Origin: Hermatobates lingyangjiaoensis
Lineage: Eukaryota; Arthropoda; Insecta; Hemiptera; Hermatobatidae
Assembly (NCBI GenBank): GCA_026182355.1
Contig: JAPFBL010000115.1
Span: 373,001 to 437,000 of the forward strand
Length of the DNA stretch: 64,000 nucleotides
Reading direction: 5' to 3'
The position numbers and the translations under genes are program-made. The notes below the pieces were generated by a model, which was given only the letters and a program-made list of their open reading frames with translations, was not told the origin of the DNA and did not search any database. Shown one piece after another: positions 1 through 11,973 of the stretch (within the stretch, counting starts at the first letter, position 1; each line of letters begins with the position of its first letter).

Positions 1-16
1 ATATATATATATATAT

Positions 17-265
17 GATCAAACCACAATAAGAAAATGGGAAAACAAGACTAAGATCTTTCAACCGTAACAACCGGTCTTCGTCAAAGTCAAAAACCCA
101 ACTGAAACACTAGATTTGACTCTGAACAACTGAAACTAGGTTTTTGACTCTGACGAAGACCGCTTGTTACGGTTGAAAGATCTTAGTCTTGTTTTCCCAT
201 TTTCTTATTGTGGTTTGATCATTGATTGTTATTTCACGTGTTTATGTGAAATCTTTATATATATA
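17..265. repeat. Foldback repeat, family H1 (hammerhead-bearing)
   Basis: Two inverted arms of about 85-90 nt (17-103 and 140-225) run from gatcaaaccacaataag to caaaaaccca and back. The right side continues into a small hairpin (tttcac..gtgaaa) and TA repeats; a TA tract precedes the left arm. Each arm carries a hammerhead-like core, intact on the plus strand (146-188). On the minus strand the first C of CTGACGA is T. Confidence 0.85.
146..188 (+). ncRNA. Hammerhead ribozyme-like motif, family H1
   Basis: In order: GACT (helix I), CTGACGA core, one extra A, GACCG-loop-CGGTT (helix II, one G-T pair), GAA, self-complementary AGATCT (helix III), T (cleavage-site base), AGTC (helix I, pairing with GACT). 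A helix III with no loop can only form between two RNAs, as in the minimal hammerheads of Penelope-like elements. Activity is not shown by sequence. Confidence 0.65.
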
Positions 266-1685
266 AATTATATACAATAATAGTATTTATATTAGTATTT
301 AAATTTTACTGCAGCTTCTGCATGGGTTAATCGTTTGAAGGTTGCCTCTTTATGATCTGGTTGACGTGTTGGGTTGGCAGTAATCTCCATTTTAAGTTGT
401 TCAGAGTCATTCACAATTCACTATAACAACACATTACACTGTAATCTAAAGTGAACGGGCTATTATACTGAACTAGAATTAGTTAGAATTATATTTTTAA
501 CCACTATTGCTAAATTTGAAATTCCATAATAGTGTTTTAATTAACGTAACTAATTTGTTATAAATAATTTTTCTACAGCTAATTTAACCTGATAGTGACC
601 TATGTGTCGGACAAAAACTTGTGTTTTTTTTGTATCAGTGAACCAAGTTCAATTGAATAGTTTTTTTTATTTTTGAAAACTTGATCTGATTGGTTGTTCA
701 AATGATAGATAGATTAGTTGGTGAAAGTCGTACTGTCTGTCTTGAAGGATGATCTGTGTTGTAATAAGACAGTGATGCTCGCGTCTTAGATACCTGCAAC
801 CTGTAAGGGGTTAACACACGTGACAGTGTGGCTCATATTTCAAAGAAATGTCAAAATAAGGGTGTACGTAGACAGAGGGTAGTTGTAAATAATGGCCAGG
901 TAATAGAGACCTAGCCCTTTGAAATACCCTACACACCCTCTTGTTAGACTACCTCCCTATCTTACCGCCACTATCATTTGTTGGTTTCTTTTTTTTTTTA
1001 AATGTAACTACATAATATTTATTTAGGACCTTGGAATTAATTTTTTTAAAAAAATAAATTTAATTTGGATTGCATTTTAATAGAATATTTGAATCACTAC
1101 GTCTACGAATGGATACCATATAAGTTTTTCAGAATTCAAGAATAATTTATTTGTTTTAACAATGAATGTTGAATTAAATTCTTGTTATATATTTTAAATT
1201 TTAATATTATTTTGGTAATTCTAAAACAAATAATTATCTTTTCGACTAAAAAATGAAGATAGAGAGAATTTTCAGATTTATATATTTGAAATATCGTGTT
1301 CCTAAATGTCGTGTGAAAATTACTAAGATTTGGGAAATTATTAAAAAGTCACGGATGATAAATGTAATACTGTTTTGTGGTATAATTCATAGGGGTATTT
1401 CTCCTTCAAGTTTGTGTTTTCCAGCTCCACGGTTACTCACTATAAGCGTTTTTGTGACGGGAGATTTCGCATCATAATATCGCTGATAGCCAAAAAGTAA
1501 AAAGGTGTTCTTTATTTGAATGTGCTAGAGAGAATTCGATTCACTAGTTGCTTTTCTTGTGGATGAAGCAATGTAATTTCTTTGAAGTAATGATTTCTCG
1601 GACTTGTTATTGAGAGCAAAGCGTTGTATGCTTACGGTAGTGCTTTGGGGTGAAAATAAAGGAAATACGAGAAAGGGGAAGTGTG
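266..1685. other. No gene recognised
   Basis: AT-rich sequence without conserved protein matches, splice-flanked exons or clear transposon ends. Short open frames here look random. Confidence 0.5.
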
Positions 1686-2030
1686 TTGAGACTGCTGTTT
1701 GGATGCATTGTGTGTGGAGAGTATGTGCATGGTGGGACTGTGCGTTGAGGCTGTATGCAGTAAGAGTGTACGCTGAGACTCTTGTTTGGAGGGAGTGTAT
1801 GTGGAGTATGTGCATGGAGAGACTGTTGAAACTGTATCTCGTAAGACTATATGCTTAGACTGTTGTTTGGAGGGATTTTGTGTTGAGAGTGTGTGAATGG
1901 AGAGACTGTGCGTTGAGACGGTATGCAGAAAGAGTGCAGGCTGAGACTATTGTTTAGAGGGTTGTATGTGGAGAGTCTGTGCATGGAGACTGTCTGTAGA
2001 GATTGTGTTTGCAGAATGTGTGTGAAAACT
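1686..2030. repeat. Degenerate minisatellite, unit about 85-95 bp
   Basis: G/T-rich tandem copies share the phrases ttgtttggagggagtgtatg, gagagactgtgcgttgag and gtatgcagtaagagtg, restarting near 1691, 1780, 1859 and 1947. Copies diverge by substitutions and small indels. Open frames on either strand follow from base composition. Confidence 0.7.
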
Positions 2031-2859
2031 GTATTCTACGCGCTGAAATTAACTGTACAACAATGCGATCATTTTTAACCTGTAACCATCTTCCAAAACA
2101 CTTATTTGAATGGAAAAGTGTAGAGAAATATAAGTTTATGAGAGATTGGGGAGTATGGTTTATGTAACTACATTGGAAATAGGTCATGGGTAGAGGTGAT
2201 TTGTGAGGTATTTTAGAAAATCCTTTAAATTAGAGGAAGTCAGATTTTCAGTCTGGATGAAATGTAAGAAATCAGAAGGCTCTCTGAAGACCTTCCCAGT
2301 GCTTTGGAAGACGAGATTATGTAAACAACAACAGGAACCATGGGCGCAGTATTGAAGTATCCTGGGTTAGGAAAATAAGAAACTGGAATGGAGTATGTGA
2401 CAGATCACTGGTTTCTATTATTCAAAGTGAGTGTGGGGATAGGCTCCGTAATCCACTCCGATGAGTGGTCTGCTATCGAAACGTAAACACGCTTGGGTTT
2501 CACCATTCCTCTGAATCAAACAGGAATACGTCAATCCCAATATTGGAGCGCGCTGCTATGAGATAAAGCGATCAAATGAATGAATTACAAATCAAAACTT
2601 TTAACAAAATTATAGTATCTTTATAACTACCCCAATCCCCCATGACTTCTCATGGCTGAAGTTGAGAAAACATCTGTAACGACCTCTTCCTTTTATTTTC
2701 CCTAAGTTTAAAATAACTATGAAATAAATAAATTTAATGAGAATTTTGTTTATTTTGACAATATGAGTAAATACGACGCAGGAACAAGTTGAAAAACTTT
2801 TGAATCAGTTGAATCAGCAGTTTTTCAAACTTCTTACTTCCACTTTGAGGTAAAGTGAT

Positions 2860-3170
2860 TATACAAAAGTCTCCACACAAATGAAATTTTTTTATTAAAC
2901 AACAACGCGTTTCGAGCACCTGGTGTTCATCATCAGGAAGACACTACAATACAAATTGTATTTAATCAGTTACCAAATCATTTAGAATGAAATAATAAAA
3001 TTCAATTATGAGAATCAAACATACCCAAAGGATGTTCCGTAATTGTGTAGTATTTACTCATTCTGAGGTTATGTGATTATACAAAAGTCTCCACACAAAG
3101 GAAGTTATTTGTGTACTTCATTTGTGTGGAGACTTTTGTATAAGCACTTTACCTCACAATGAGTAAATAC
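2860..3170. repeat. Foldback repeat, family H2, interrupted by hAT element
   Basis: Phrases such as acaaaagtctccacacaaa and gagtaaataccacacaattacgga occur in both orientations around a hammerhead-like core. The element is split by the hAT insertion at 3171-4519 and resumes at about 4520-4560. Similar sequence recurs at 14460-14850 and 41470-41570. Confidence 0.75.
2901..2940 (-). ncRNA. Hammerhead ribozyme-like motif, family H2
   Basis: Minus strand: CTGATGA (2936-2930), extra T, GAACACC-AG-GTGCTC helix II with one mismatch, GAA, self-complementary ACGCGT helix III, T. The core is intact; helix I beyond the first C-G pair is poor. Confidence 0.6.
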
Positions 3171-4519
3171 CAGGGCTGTGGAGTCGGAGTCGGGCATATT
3201 TTCCATCTGGAGGAGTCGGAGTTGGAAAAAATCAGCCGACTCCGACTCCGACTCCTCACCTAGTTATTACATGGGTACATGAAAATGAGATAAAATGATA
3301 AAACATGATTAATTAGTCCAAGTAGAATTTTTTCCTCCGGAGAAAGACATTGGACATTTGATGGTAGAACACAAAATGTATAGTTAATACAAAATATATG
3401 GCCTTGCTTATTCAGTGTTTACTTTGTTATAAGTAAATATAATATCAAACTTCTTCGTTATTTAATGTGGTATTTAGACATAATATAAATACTTAAATAG
3501 AAGATGTTTATTAGTCTTTCATTCCTGGCGGTCGACTCAGTCAAGGACCGTTTATATAATGCTGATGTTCGTTCGGCTATGACCTATGGATGAGTCTGGT
3601 TTAGAGCTGCACGAACGAACAAGCTTGTATCCAGATCGTTCAAAATAAGTGTGGCCGCCTTATAGCCAGGGCTCCTTGGTACGCCCAAACTGTGAGTATT
3701 CATCATGATTTGAAAATGGAATCCATGGATAGTTACATCACCGGACTTACTACCAATTTTATAAAAAAAATTTTTAAATAATTATAGAATATATTTTATA
3801 AAACCGATTTATAAAAATAATTTTTAATTATTGTAATAGATTAATCGAAAGAAGAATGTATAGGCATTATGACGAAGTGGTTTTTGATTTCGGACATAAT
3901 TGTGTGGTGTTAATATTTTACTTATATTAATTTGATAATTTGTATATCAGATTTTGGAAGCTAACTGTACAAAAGTCCCTTTGGTGCAGATGGTAGCCGG
4001 CTGGACCTCCAATAACAAGGACGTGTGTCCCATTTCCACGAAATTTCTAATATTTTATACAGTTTAGAGCATGTTCAAATATTTAAACTAGAACATCAGA
4101 GTTTTATAAGAATAAATAGATAGATAGGCTTTATTTCAGTCTATTCAGTTAAAAAAATTTCCAAGTCAGTATAAACAATGTAAATATATGTGAACAAATC
4201 CAACAAGTGTAGCAAGCAGGTGATCCATTAGTCCAGGCAAAATATTGAGTTATTATTATTGAGTTTTATTGCACTTTGCGGTAATTGAAAGTTCACGAAT
4301 GTTTTTTTATAAATTGCTAATTATTATTATTATTATTAATATTACAAAGTACTAATTCTTATTATTAGCCATCTGTCATCTGTTTTTTAATAATAAAAAG
4401 ATGAGCTGGAGTCGGAGTCGGCTGTTACAAAATAGAGGAGTCGGAGTCGGAGTCGGCTGTTACAAAATAAAGGAGTCGGAGTCGGCCATAATACGAGTAG
4501 GTCCGACTCCACAGTCCTG
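3171..4519. mobile_element. Non-autonomous hAT DNA transposon (CAGGGCTGTGGAGTCGG type)
   Basis: The left end CAGGGCTGTGGAGTCGGA and right end TCCGACTCCACAGTCCTG are inverted repeats with one mismatch. They are flanked by perfect 8-bp target duplications GTAAATAC (3163-3170 and 4520-4527), the hAT signature. Subterminal arrays of ggagtcggagtcgg are present at both ends. No transposase frame survives in the 1349 bp. It is nested inside an H2 foldback, so it is younger than that. Part of the interior (4120-4330) is homologous to the T-type repeats at 19540-19720 and 42480-42690. Confidence 0.92.
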
Positions 4520-5204
4520 GTAAATACCACACAATTACGGATTGCACAACTAATGAGTTCTTACTTCTAATTGTCACAGATGCAATTACTTAAATAGAAT
4601 GGTTTTTTTTTTAATTCAGCTCTAATTCTTCCATCTGTTTTAAAAAATAATGATAATTATTCAGATCTCAATATTTCAACAGCTGAGAAAGTTTCAAAAT
4701 CCCGTTACAATGCCTTCCACATTATTTTAATCTTCTTAAAATTTGATGCTTTAGTCTAAAATGTGCCCTTTACTAATAATCTGGAAAATCCGCAGACATC
4801 TGAAAAGGATCCGACTAATAAATAACTGTTTTTATTGTTTCGACTTTTAAAATTTAGCATATTGTTAGTTTCATAACCTAGTCTGCTGGTCATAAGCACT
4901 TCTTCTCTACTTAGTCCTTCTTATGGAAATTTTTGCATCTTTTGAATTGTAAAATCAAACACACATTCACTTCGGATTTTGAAGTTTCTGATTTTCTGTT
5001 CGTGTTACTCTTTGTTTTTAACTGTTAGTATATACTAACTGTGTCACAGTTATTGAATCGCCATTTCTTCAGATTTTCTTAGAGACTTCCAGAAATATTG
5101 AGAAAAAAAAACAAGATATAGGAATAAAGGATGAGAATTGAAGGAAAAAAGAAAAAAACTGTAGATTCTTCTTAGTGACCAATGTTTCTGTTCTAATAGC
5201 TGTT

Positions 5205-5490
5205 TAATAGGTTTTAATAGATTTTAAAACAGTAAAGGCTTTTCTGTTTTAATAAGTTTTAATAGATTTTAAAAAAGAATAGGTTTTTCTATCTTAATAG
5301 GTTTTAATAGATTTTAAAAACGAATAGGTTTTTCTGTTTTAGTAGATATTAAAAAATAATCGGTTTTTCTATTTTAATAGGTTTTAATAGATTTTAAAAA
5401 AGAATAGGTTTTTCTGTTTTAATAGGTTTTAATAGATTTTAAAAACGAATAGGTTTTTCTGTTTTAATAGGTTTTAATAGATTTGTAGGA
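5205..5490. repeat. AT-rich tandem repeat, unit about 45-50 bp
   Basis: Repeats of the phrase aataggttttaatagatttt followed by aaaaa(a/c)gaataggtttttctg, about six copies with small indels. Non-coding. Confidence 0.8.
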
Positions 5491-5779
5491 AGGTTACTTT
5501 GCACTGGCCATAAGTGAATCCTTGGCTTTTTTATTCCTCGTTTCCTGACTTGGTCGCCTCTGAGTTAATGCCGAAGCATGCTCTGCTTGTAACTAGTTGA
5601 ATATGAGCGATTGCAAATATGTCTCACTCAAATGCTGGTGACTTATCGAGGACGACCTGTAGCTACTTGGTATGCAATTTAATCACTCCTTTCTGCCAAC
5701 AAGCAATAATTTTTTCAAAAATTTGATTTTTGTATATTTATTTTTAGTTACTCATAGAGAAAGTTTCTTTTCTTGTACT

Positions 5780-6051
5780 AAAAAATCACTAAAAAAAGTG
5801 AGGTTTTCCCATCATGCATAATTGCTCCCAAACTATAGAGAACATATACACTATGAAGCCATTTTTGTGTAAAATATTAATTTGATGCATCAATGATGGC
5901 CGACTGTAGCGTCTATACAAACTTTTGGATACACATCCACTCTCAGACATCATCGAAGGAACTTCATAAAACGACTTTGAGGACCTTATGTAATACCGTC
6001 AAAATCGCGAGGTGGAATTTTTTCACGATCACTATACTTTACTTATGGTGA
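5780..6051 (+). mobile_element. Truncated T-type repeat (3' end only)
   Basis: This shares the block tcccatcatgcataatt... and the end ttttttcacgatcactatac + tttacttatgg with the longer copies at 18791-20407 and 41595-43347. The terminal palindrome is mutated. Confidence 0.7.
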
Positions 6052-6599
6052 ACACCTTAAATAAAAATCATCGTCTAAACCAGGAGAGGGGAACCTTTCT
6101 TGGAGTAAAGGCCATTTTAGCACCGTCCACTTCATCAAAAGGCCACCACGAATAGAAAAGCAAATTCTTATACAATAGTTATATTGTAAAATATTTGAAT
6201 CTATAATTATATTACTCGGTCAGTGCATCTAAAATGGTTTCCAACCTTTCAAAAGATTCAGCAGTGTCTTCACTGCCTTCGTTTATTACCTATGTTAAAA
6301 CAGAAAAATGATTTTTCTAAAAGCTTAGACTTTTCATGTAATGTTTGATAAATAGTCTTCTTTCTTAATGCCAGATTTTTTTTATCTTTATTATCATAAT
6401 TGTAATTCTTTATATTTTGAAACATTATTCTCAACAAAACGCAGAAGGCCGCAATTCATGGTTGTAAAGGCCATCTGCTGCCATAAGGCCGCAGGTTCCC
6501 CACGCCAGGTCTAAACCATTCAAAAATTCTGAATCCGAATTTTCTTCTGACTTCATCGGAGTTATATCCCAACCAATCAAATCGTTCAGTTTTAACTCT

Positions 6600-6680
6600 C
6601 AGGAAGATCGCTTGTTACAGTTGAAAGATCTTAGTCTTTCTTCTCATTTCTTATTGCGTTTTGAACGTTGATATATATAT
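6600..6680 (+). repeat. Half of an H1 foldback, decayed
   Basis: It carries gatcgcttgttacagttgaa and agatcttagtctttcttctc in the plus orientation. The hammerhead core is broken (CTCAGGA instead of CTGACGA), so it is a fossil. Confidence 0.6.
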
Positions 6681-7058
6681 ATTTGTAAATTTGGGGAGCA
6701 ATCCTTCTTTTTTACATGTTTTGTTGAACGACCTTTGTACTGTGGCATGAATAAATTTCATTGTCCATCTTTCAAGTTTTCTCACCTTTGTTTTAAATCT
6801 TTCTGGTACTATGTACACTAGTTCTTCAAATGATTTATTATTTATAACTGACATGTTACGTTCTCATTGACTATCTTCAGAGTTAATCATATTTATAAAA
6901 AAAACTTATTCCTACTAACTACCACTATATACACTGTACATTTCTTAAATTAACACTATAATCTTCGATAACATCCAGAAATAATTCTATCACCAAAATA
7001 AACATTTTGTTTGAAGCAGTTTTAACCACCTGTCATAATCACGTGTACCACTTAACTA

Positions 7059-7175
7059 AAGATTTCACATAAACACGTGAAATAACAATCAATGATCAAA
7101 CCACAATAAGAAATGGGAAAAAAAGACTAAGATCTTTCAATCGTAACAAGTGGTTTTCGTCTGAGCCAAAAACCC
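7059..7175 (-). repeat. Half of an H1 foldback, decayed
   Basis: This begins with the small hairpin agatttcacataaacacgtg and runs through gatcaaaccacaataagaaa to caaaaacccaa. The core on the minus strand reads CAGACGA, so it should be inactive. It may be the partner of the 6600 half, separated by about 380 bp of unrelated DNA. Confidence 0.65.
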
Positions 7176-9630
7176 AAATATCATGGTGTTTAAAGTGGTG
7201 TGTTTCAGTGGGTAAAGTGCAGGAAAGGACAATAGTCCAGGGAGGGGTGTTTGGGTAAACAAAGAAGTACAGTAAGAAAAAGTAAAAAACTATCCGCTAT
7301 CTGTTATATATATATATAACGTGATTTGAATGGTGTTTAAATATACATGCTTTGTCTTTACCTGATGTTTGTTTATTCCGAACTCACCTGTCAGCCGATG
7401 GAAGTTTTTTGACAAATATAATTATAAATCAATTTCGTTTAAATAATGCATATTTGTTTTGGTTTTCTTGTTTTATCAAATCTACAATACTTTATGTTGT
7501 GAAATTTGGACAATGCTTCTCCAAAAAAGAAAAGCTGTTGAAAAACAACTCCGGATCATTTATTAATCAATTGATCATTTATCAATTGAAAAGCCCTCAA
7601 GGTAAGTAGTTAATGAAGACAAGCATTAATATTTTGGGGATTCAAGTCCTTAAGGTAGATTTATTCGAATTAAAAAAAGAGGACTAGAATGCAAGAACTA
7701 GTGGTTTCAATTACATATCAAGAACTGAAACACTCGGGCACTTTAATTAAAGCCATTCATTGTCAAAACATTTATTTTATAAGGCAGGATTGTCTTATCA
7801 TTGAGAGTCATAAAACTAAATTGTCCGAGCAAAGCTGGGCACACTAGTATAAAATAAATCAGTCATGAATTTGAAATGAAAGTGCGTGTTGTATTTACGA
7901 GTACAATAAAATAACTTACGCTTCCATTATATCTGGCCACCAAGAAATTTAAATACCTGTCAATGTCAAATCGATTAATTAAGTTCTATATTCCTTCCTG
8001 ATAGTACCCGCTGCCAGTTAAATTAGAAATTTAGTGGTCCCTTTCTGGTCTATCTTATTCTAAAAAAAGCTGTTCCACCCAAAAGACGATCAATTTCATC
8101 AAACGGTGTGACTTGAGTGGGTGTAGGAATTCAATCAGCTATCGCACTGTAGTCAAGAAAAAAAAAACAATTTAAATATTTTCAACAGATACTGAAACGA
8201 GAAACTGTTTAGTATCCATAAAAATCTGAAAAAAGAGACTCAATAGTTTGTTCTAGTTAGAATAGTTCTAGTTAAATTTAATTTGTGCACATACCGGCAA
8301 AAGCTTCACAGGATACAAGCGCCTTTCACTTCACGGATTGCCCTTACAACTTACTGTCACTCTGTATTCCTCCCCCCATCTGCTACTTACTTACAAGATC
8401 ATTCTCTTTTTCTGATTTATGTATAATTACATGTATATTTTTGTTAATATTTCTCCTGTTTTCATAAATTAATTATACCTTCTCTCACCATTTCCTGCTG
8501 CTTTTTTCCCCATGTTCTCAAAATGAATTCTTGATTTTTCTAATTATATATTCCAATATTTCAATACTTCAATTAACAGTGTTTTTGTGTTTTTCATTTC
8601 CCTTTATCATGTAGTTTTAAGCTATTGATTACGTAGTGATATTGTATCCTATGGAGTTCTAAGTAGTTCATATTTATTTATCATTCTGGTTTCGTAGTGT
8701 TTTCAGTAGTCAGAGATGAAGTGCAAGTGTAGAGGAACGCGTTGTATAATCAGATAAGATATTAGCAAATCTAGCATTAGATTAGTAATCTATGCCTCTT
8801 GAACCATGTCTGCAGACTTAACTGATGCGTTGTCAATATCATCAATGGTCAACTATTGCTCGAAATGTGAATCCTTGGGTGTTTAATTTTGTTTTAGGTT
8901 CCATTAAATTTTTAGTTTTTATAAAAACCTTTTTGTTATTGAAATATGTATACTAATCGAGTAAAAGGGTAAATCCCAAAGACTCGATTTTTGAAAAGAA
9001 GATTAAATTTTTATTCCTATAAATAAAATAATAATTTTTATAAAGAAATTATTTATATTCTGCTATTAAAAATTGTTCGTGGAATAGTTAATTCTGTGTA
9101 GTATCATTGGAATACTATTATCTTGCTGAAGAAGAGTGCAGAGCTGATACCAAAAAGGCGATGGATTGCTCTAAAAGAAAGAATTATACTATGCAATGCT
9201 TTGTGTATAATGTGTTGTGCTTTTAATTATCTTCAGCGTATGAGGTGGAAATTTACCCCTGCCTGATTACTCGAGATAGAGATTATTAGAGTTATTTATA
9301 CATGTTGAATGAGTGTTGACTAACGATAGTCTGCCGGAATTATCTCTGAATAGTTGATTTATTGACTTTTTATTAAATTGTTAGTGTTCAGTTAATCTGT
9401 GAGACAATTTAACTTTTGATAGTAAGTTTTAATATTAAGGAAGCAGTATTGAATAGATTGGCTGATTGGTATTGATCTGCGAGTTCAAGACAGACGAAGG
9501 GTTTTTAAATACTGTTGCCACATTGATGACTGTATTGTCTTGGGATGTTTAGTAAAATCAGAAACACATCCCGGGATAACGTACTTGACTGAGGTGAATA
9601 AGGTTCTGAATTTATAGCTTACTCAGACCG
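7176..9630. other. No gene recognised
   Basis: Low-complexity AT-rich DNA with a short TA tract at 7307-7318. No conserved frame, RNA gene or transposon end was found on either strand. Confidence 0.5.
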
Positions 9631-9639
9631 CAGATGGTT

Positions 9640-9804
9640 AGGTTAGACTACAATGACAGTCTCAAGAGAAAACACATTTAGGCCAAACATTGGTTCTTTT
9701 TGCTGCCATACAATGAACATTTTACAATGGAAGGGTCCATACAAACTTAAATGTACTTCGAGTACCTGACATCGTACAGTCTCCGAAAGACAACATGCTC
9801 AGAT
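9640..9804 (-). mobile_element. Older tRNA-derived SINE, 3' part (interrupted)
   Basis: Minus-strand SINE whose tail (ggttaggttag on the plus strand) starts near 9637. It is interrupted by a younger SINE and its 5' part continues at 10126-10245. It differs from the younger copy at many positions. Confidence 0.8.
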
Positions 9805-10125
9805 CTTAGGTCTTAGGTTGCAGTGGCAGTCCACAAGGGAACACACGTAGGCCGAGCATTGGCCCTTTGTGATACCACACAATGAAGATTGATTCTACAG
9901 TGGGAGTACTAAATTTTGCCTAACTCAAATGTATTTAGAGTAGGGATCTTTAACGAGTACCTGACATCGTACAGGCTCGGGACCGACGGTTTAACGTCCT
10001 TCTCCGAGGGACGACGTGCTCAGATTTATTCACCTCCCGCATGAATAAATCGAGGGCCAGGTGAGGATTGAACCCCGGTCCTATCAGTTCAGAGGTGAGC
10101 ACGTAACCACTGAGCTAACCTGGCC
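9805..10125 (-). mobile_element. Full-length tRNA-derived SINE with target duplication
   Basis: On the minus strand it starts GGCCAGGTTAGCTCAGTGGT, containing an A box (TAGCTCAGTGG), followed by a B box (GGTTCAATCC), the two internal Pol III promoter elements of tRNA. It ends in gcaacctaagacctaag. The 14-bp direct repeat caacatgctcagat flanks it (9791-9804, 10126-10139). It is inserted into an older copy of the same family. Length 321 bp. Confidence 0.92.
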
Positions 10126-10245
10126 CAACATGCTCAGATTTATTCACCTCCTGCATGATTAAATTGAGATCCAGAGTGAGTATTGAACCCCTGATCTACC
10201 AGTCCAGAGTTAAGCACCTTGCCACTGAGTCAACCTGGCTTCTTT
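10126..10245 (-). mobile_element. Older tRNA-derived SINE, 5' part
   Basis: Continuation of the copy at 9640-9804, ending at the plus-strand phrase actgagtcaacctggc, the complement of the A-box region. Both promoter boxes carry substitutions. Confidence 0.8.
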
Positions 10246-11194
10246 TGAATGCCAGTAAAGGGCTTGATAATATGATTCAGGTTTGACGACATTCAATCTT
10301 GAATATTGGTTAAAAATTATTCAAGTATACATGAAACCTAAATATAAAAAGAGTATATCGTAAATTAAAATAAATTAACTAATTCATAAAAAGTGCATCT
10401 TTATAGAAGAAAATTGTCCGTATTATTGAGCAAATGGGTACTTGTAGTTGTAATGTGTAATTGTAAGATACCTTTTACTGACTACAGTTTAAGGGCCTCT
10501 CTTCCTCTCCTCTTAAACATGATATTTATCTAGAAGGAGTCTGTAAGGCGTCGTGTTTAAATAGAATTGTAGTATAATTAGTTTGGGAAAGGTTTACGAG
10601 ACTTACTTCCTCAGCACATAATTCAACTTCAAGCAATTATTGTTTATTACTTTTTAGTTGCAATTATTATTCCTCTTGAGAAAAATATGTAATTGTTTTT
10701 TAATTGCACTTGTTTTGTAATTTATTCGCCTTGTTAATTTTTTTTTTGTATGAAAAATAGGTGAAAGGTATACATTTACTTTTTTTTTGCATGACTGGCT
10801 CCAAAAATTTAGAATATCAAAAGTGAAACCTATTTTACATTTCCTTCCGTTTAATTAAATGTTATTATTTAATTGTTAGTTCCTTGCGTAGAATCTAATA
10901 GGCATCATTTAAAAACCTTGTATGGATGTTGAACCCTTGAAATGAAATGTTTTGTTTCTGCTCCATGTGTTTTTGGAAGCCCGAGTCAAATTATGTCTTA
11001 TTTAGGTTTACTGGACTCACAGCAAGTCAGTCGACGAGTGCTTGACTGAACTGAAGGCTTTCCTTCTTATTTGGGGGATGGCGTTGAAACATTGTCTATT
11101 TCCCACATAAATAATCTGAGGGGAGGAGCTTATGTTTGGCTAATTATAATCATCTTTGTCGCTTGTTCCGTAAATCCCGAGTTCTTAAGAGACT
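10246..11194. other. No gene recognised
   Basis: AT-rich intergenic DNA. No conserved frame or repeat boundary seen. Confidence 0.45.
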
Positions 11195-11202
11195 CTCAGT
11201 CC

Positions 11203-11450
11203 AGATTTGGATTCAATCCGAACAAGATAGAAAGATTTTTGAATAAGTGAATAAGATTTGGATTCAATCCGAACAAAATGGAAAGATTTTTCGATAAGTA
11301 AATAAGATTTGGATTCAATCCGAACAAGATAGAAAGATTTTTGAATAAGTGAATAAGATTTGGATTCAATCCGAACAAAATGGAAAGATTTTTCGATAAG
11401 TAAATAAGATTTGGATTCAATCCGAACAAGATGGAAAGATTTTTCAATAA
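11203..11450 (-). repeat. 51-bp minisatellite, about 5 copies
   Basis: Tandem units of gatttggattcaatccgaac plus a variable half alternate between two subtypes (ttgaataagtgaat and ttcgataagtaaat), giving a higher-order ABAB pattern. 51 is a multiple of three, so the minus strand reads an open repeat (LSILFGLNPNL) with no other coding evidence. Confidence 0.85.
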
Positions 11451-11733
11451 GTGAATATTAAATTAAATTTAAAATGTATGATATTTAAATATTACATGGC
11501 ATTTACAAGGAAATCTTTGGTGATTTATTTCACTTAGTACCAAATGAATGTAAGTGTGAGATCAGAAAACTCGAGAAGCTAAATCGAAAAATTATCCATA
11601 GAGAAATTGGTCTATTTTTTTTGACGATAAATGAAAGCTTTTATTTCTTTGATTTCAATTGTGTTTAAGTTTGTCAAATTTTTATTCAAGTTTTCTTCTA
11701 ACCAGATCTTAAGGAGATGGTTACTCTTAATAG

Positions 11734-11973
11734 AGGTTCGATCCCCACCTGGCCCTCGATTTATTCACGCGGGAGGTTGTCCCTCGAAGAAGAATGTTAA
11801 ACCGTCGATCCCGAGCCTGCACTCGTTAATGATCCCTATTCTAAATACACTTGAGTTAGGCAAATTTAGGACTCTCACTGTAGAATCAATCGTTATTGTG
11901 TGGTATCACAAAGGGCCAATGCTCGGCCCACATGTGTTCCCTTGTGAGTCTGCCAGTGCAACCTAACCTAACC
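11734..11973 (+). mobile_element. 5'-truncated SINE with target duplication
   Basis: It starts at the B box (aggttcgatcccc) and continues through the family body to the tail gcaacctaacctaacc. It is flanked by tactcttaatag at 11722-11733 and 11974-11985. The truncation removed the A box, so it is not expected to be transcribed. Its last 75 bp match the 3' end of the LINE at 26060-26658. Confidence 0.9.

Noticed and set aside
2440..2510. Possible hammerhead around ccgatgagtggtctgctatc followed by GAAAC
   Set aside because: U4 is changed, helix II does not pair well and it belongs to no repeated family in the window.
11196..11447. Minus-strand repeat peptide LSILFGLNPNL
   Set aside because: Product of a 51-bp minisatellite, with no start context or homology.
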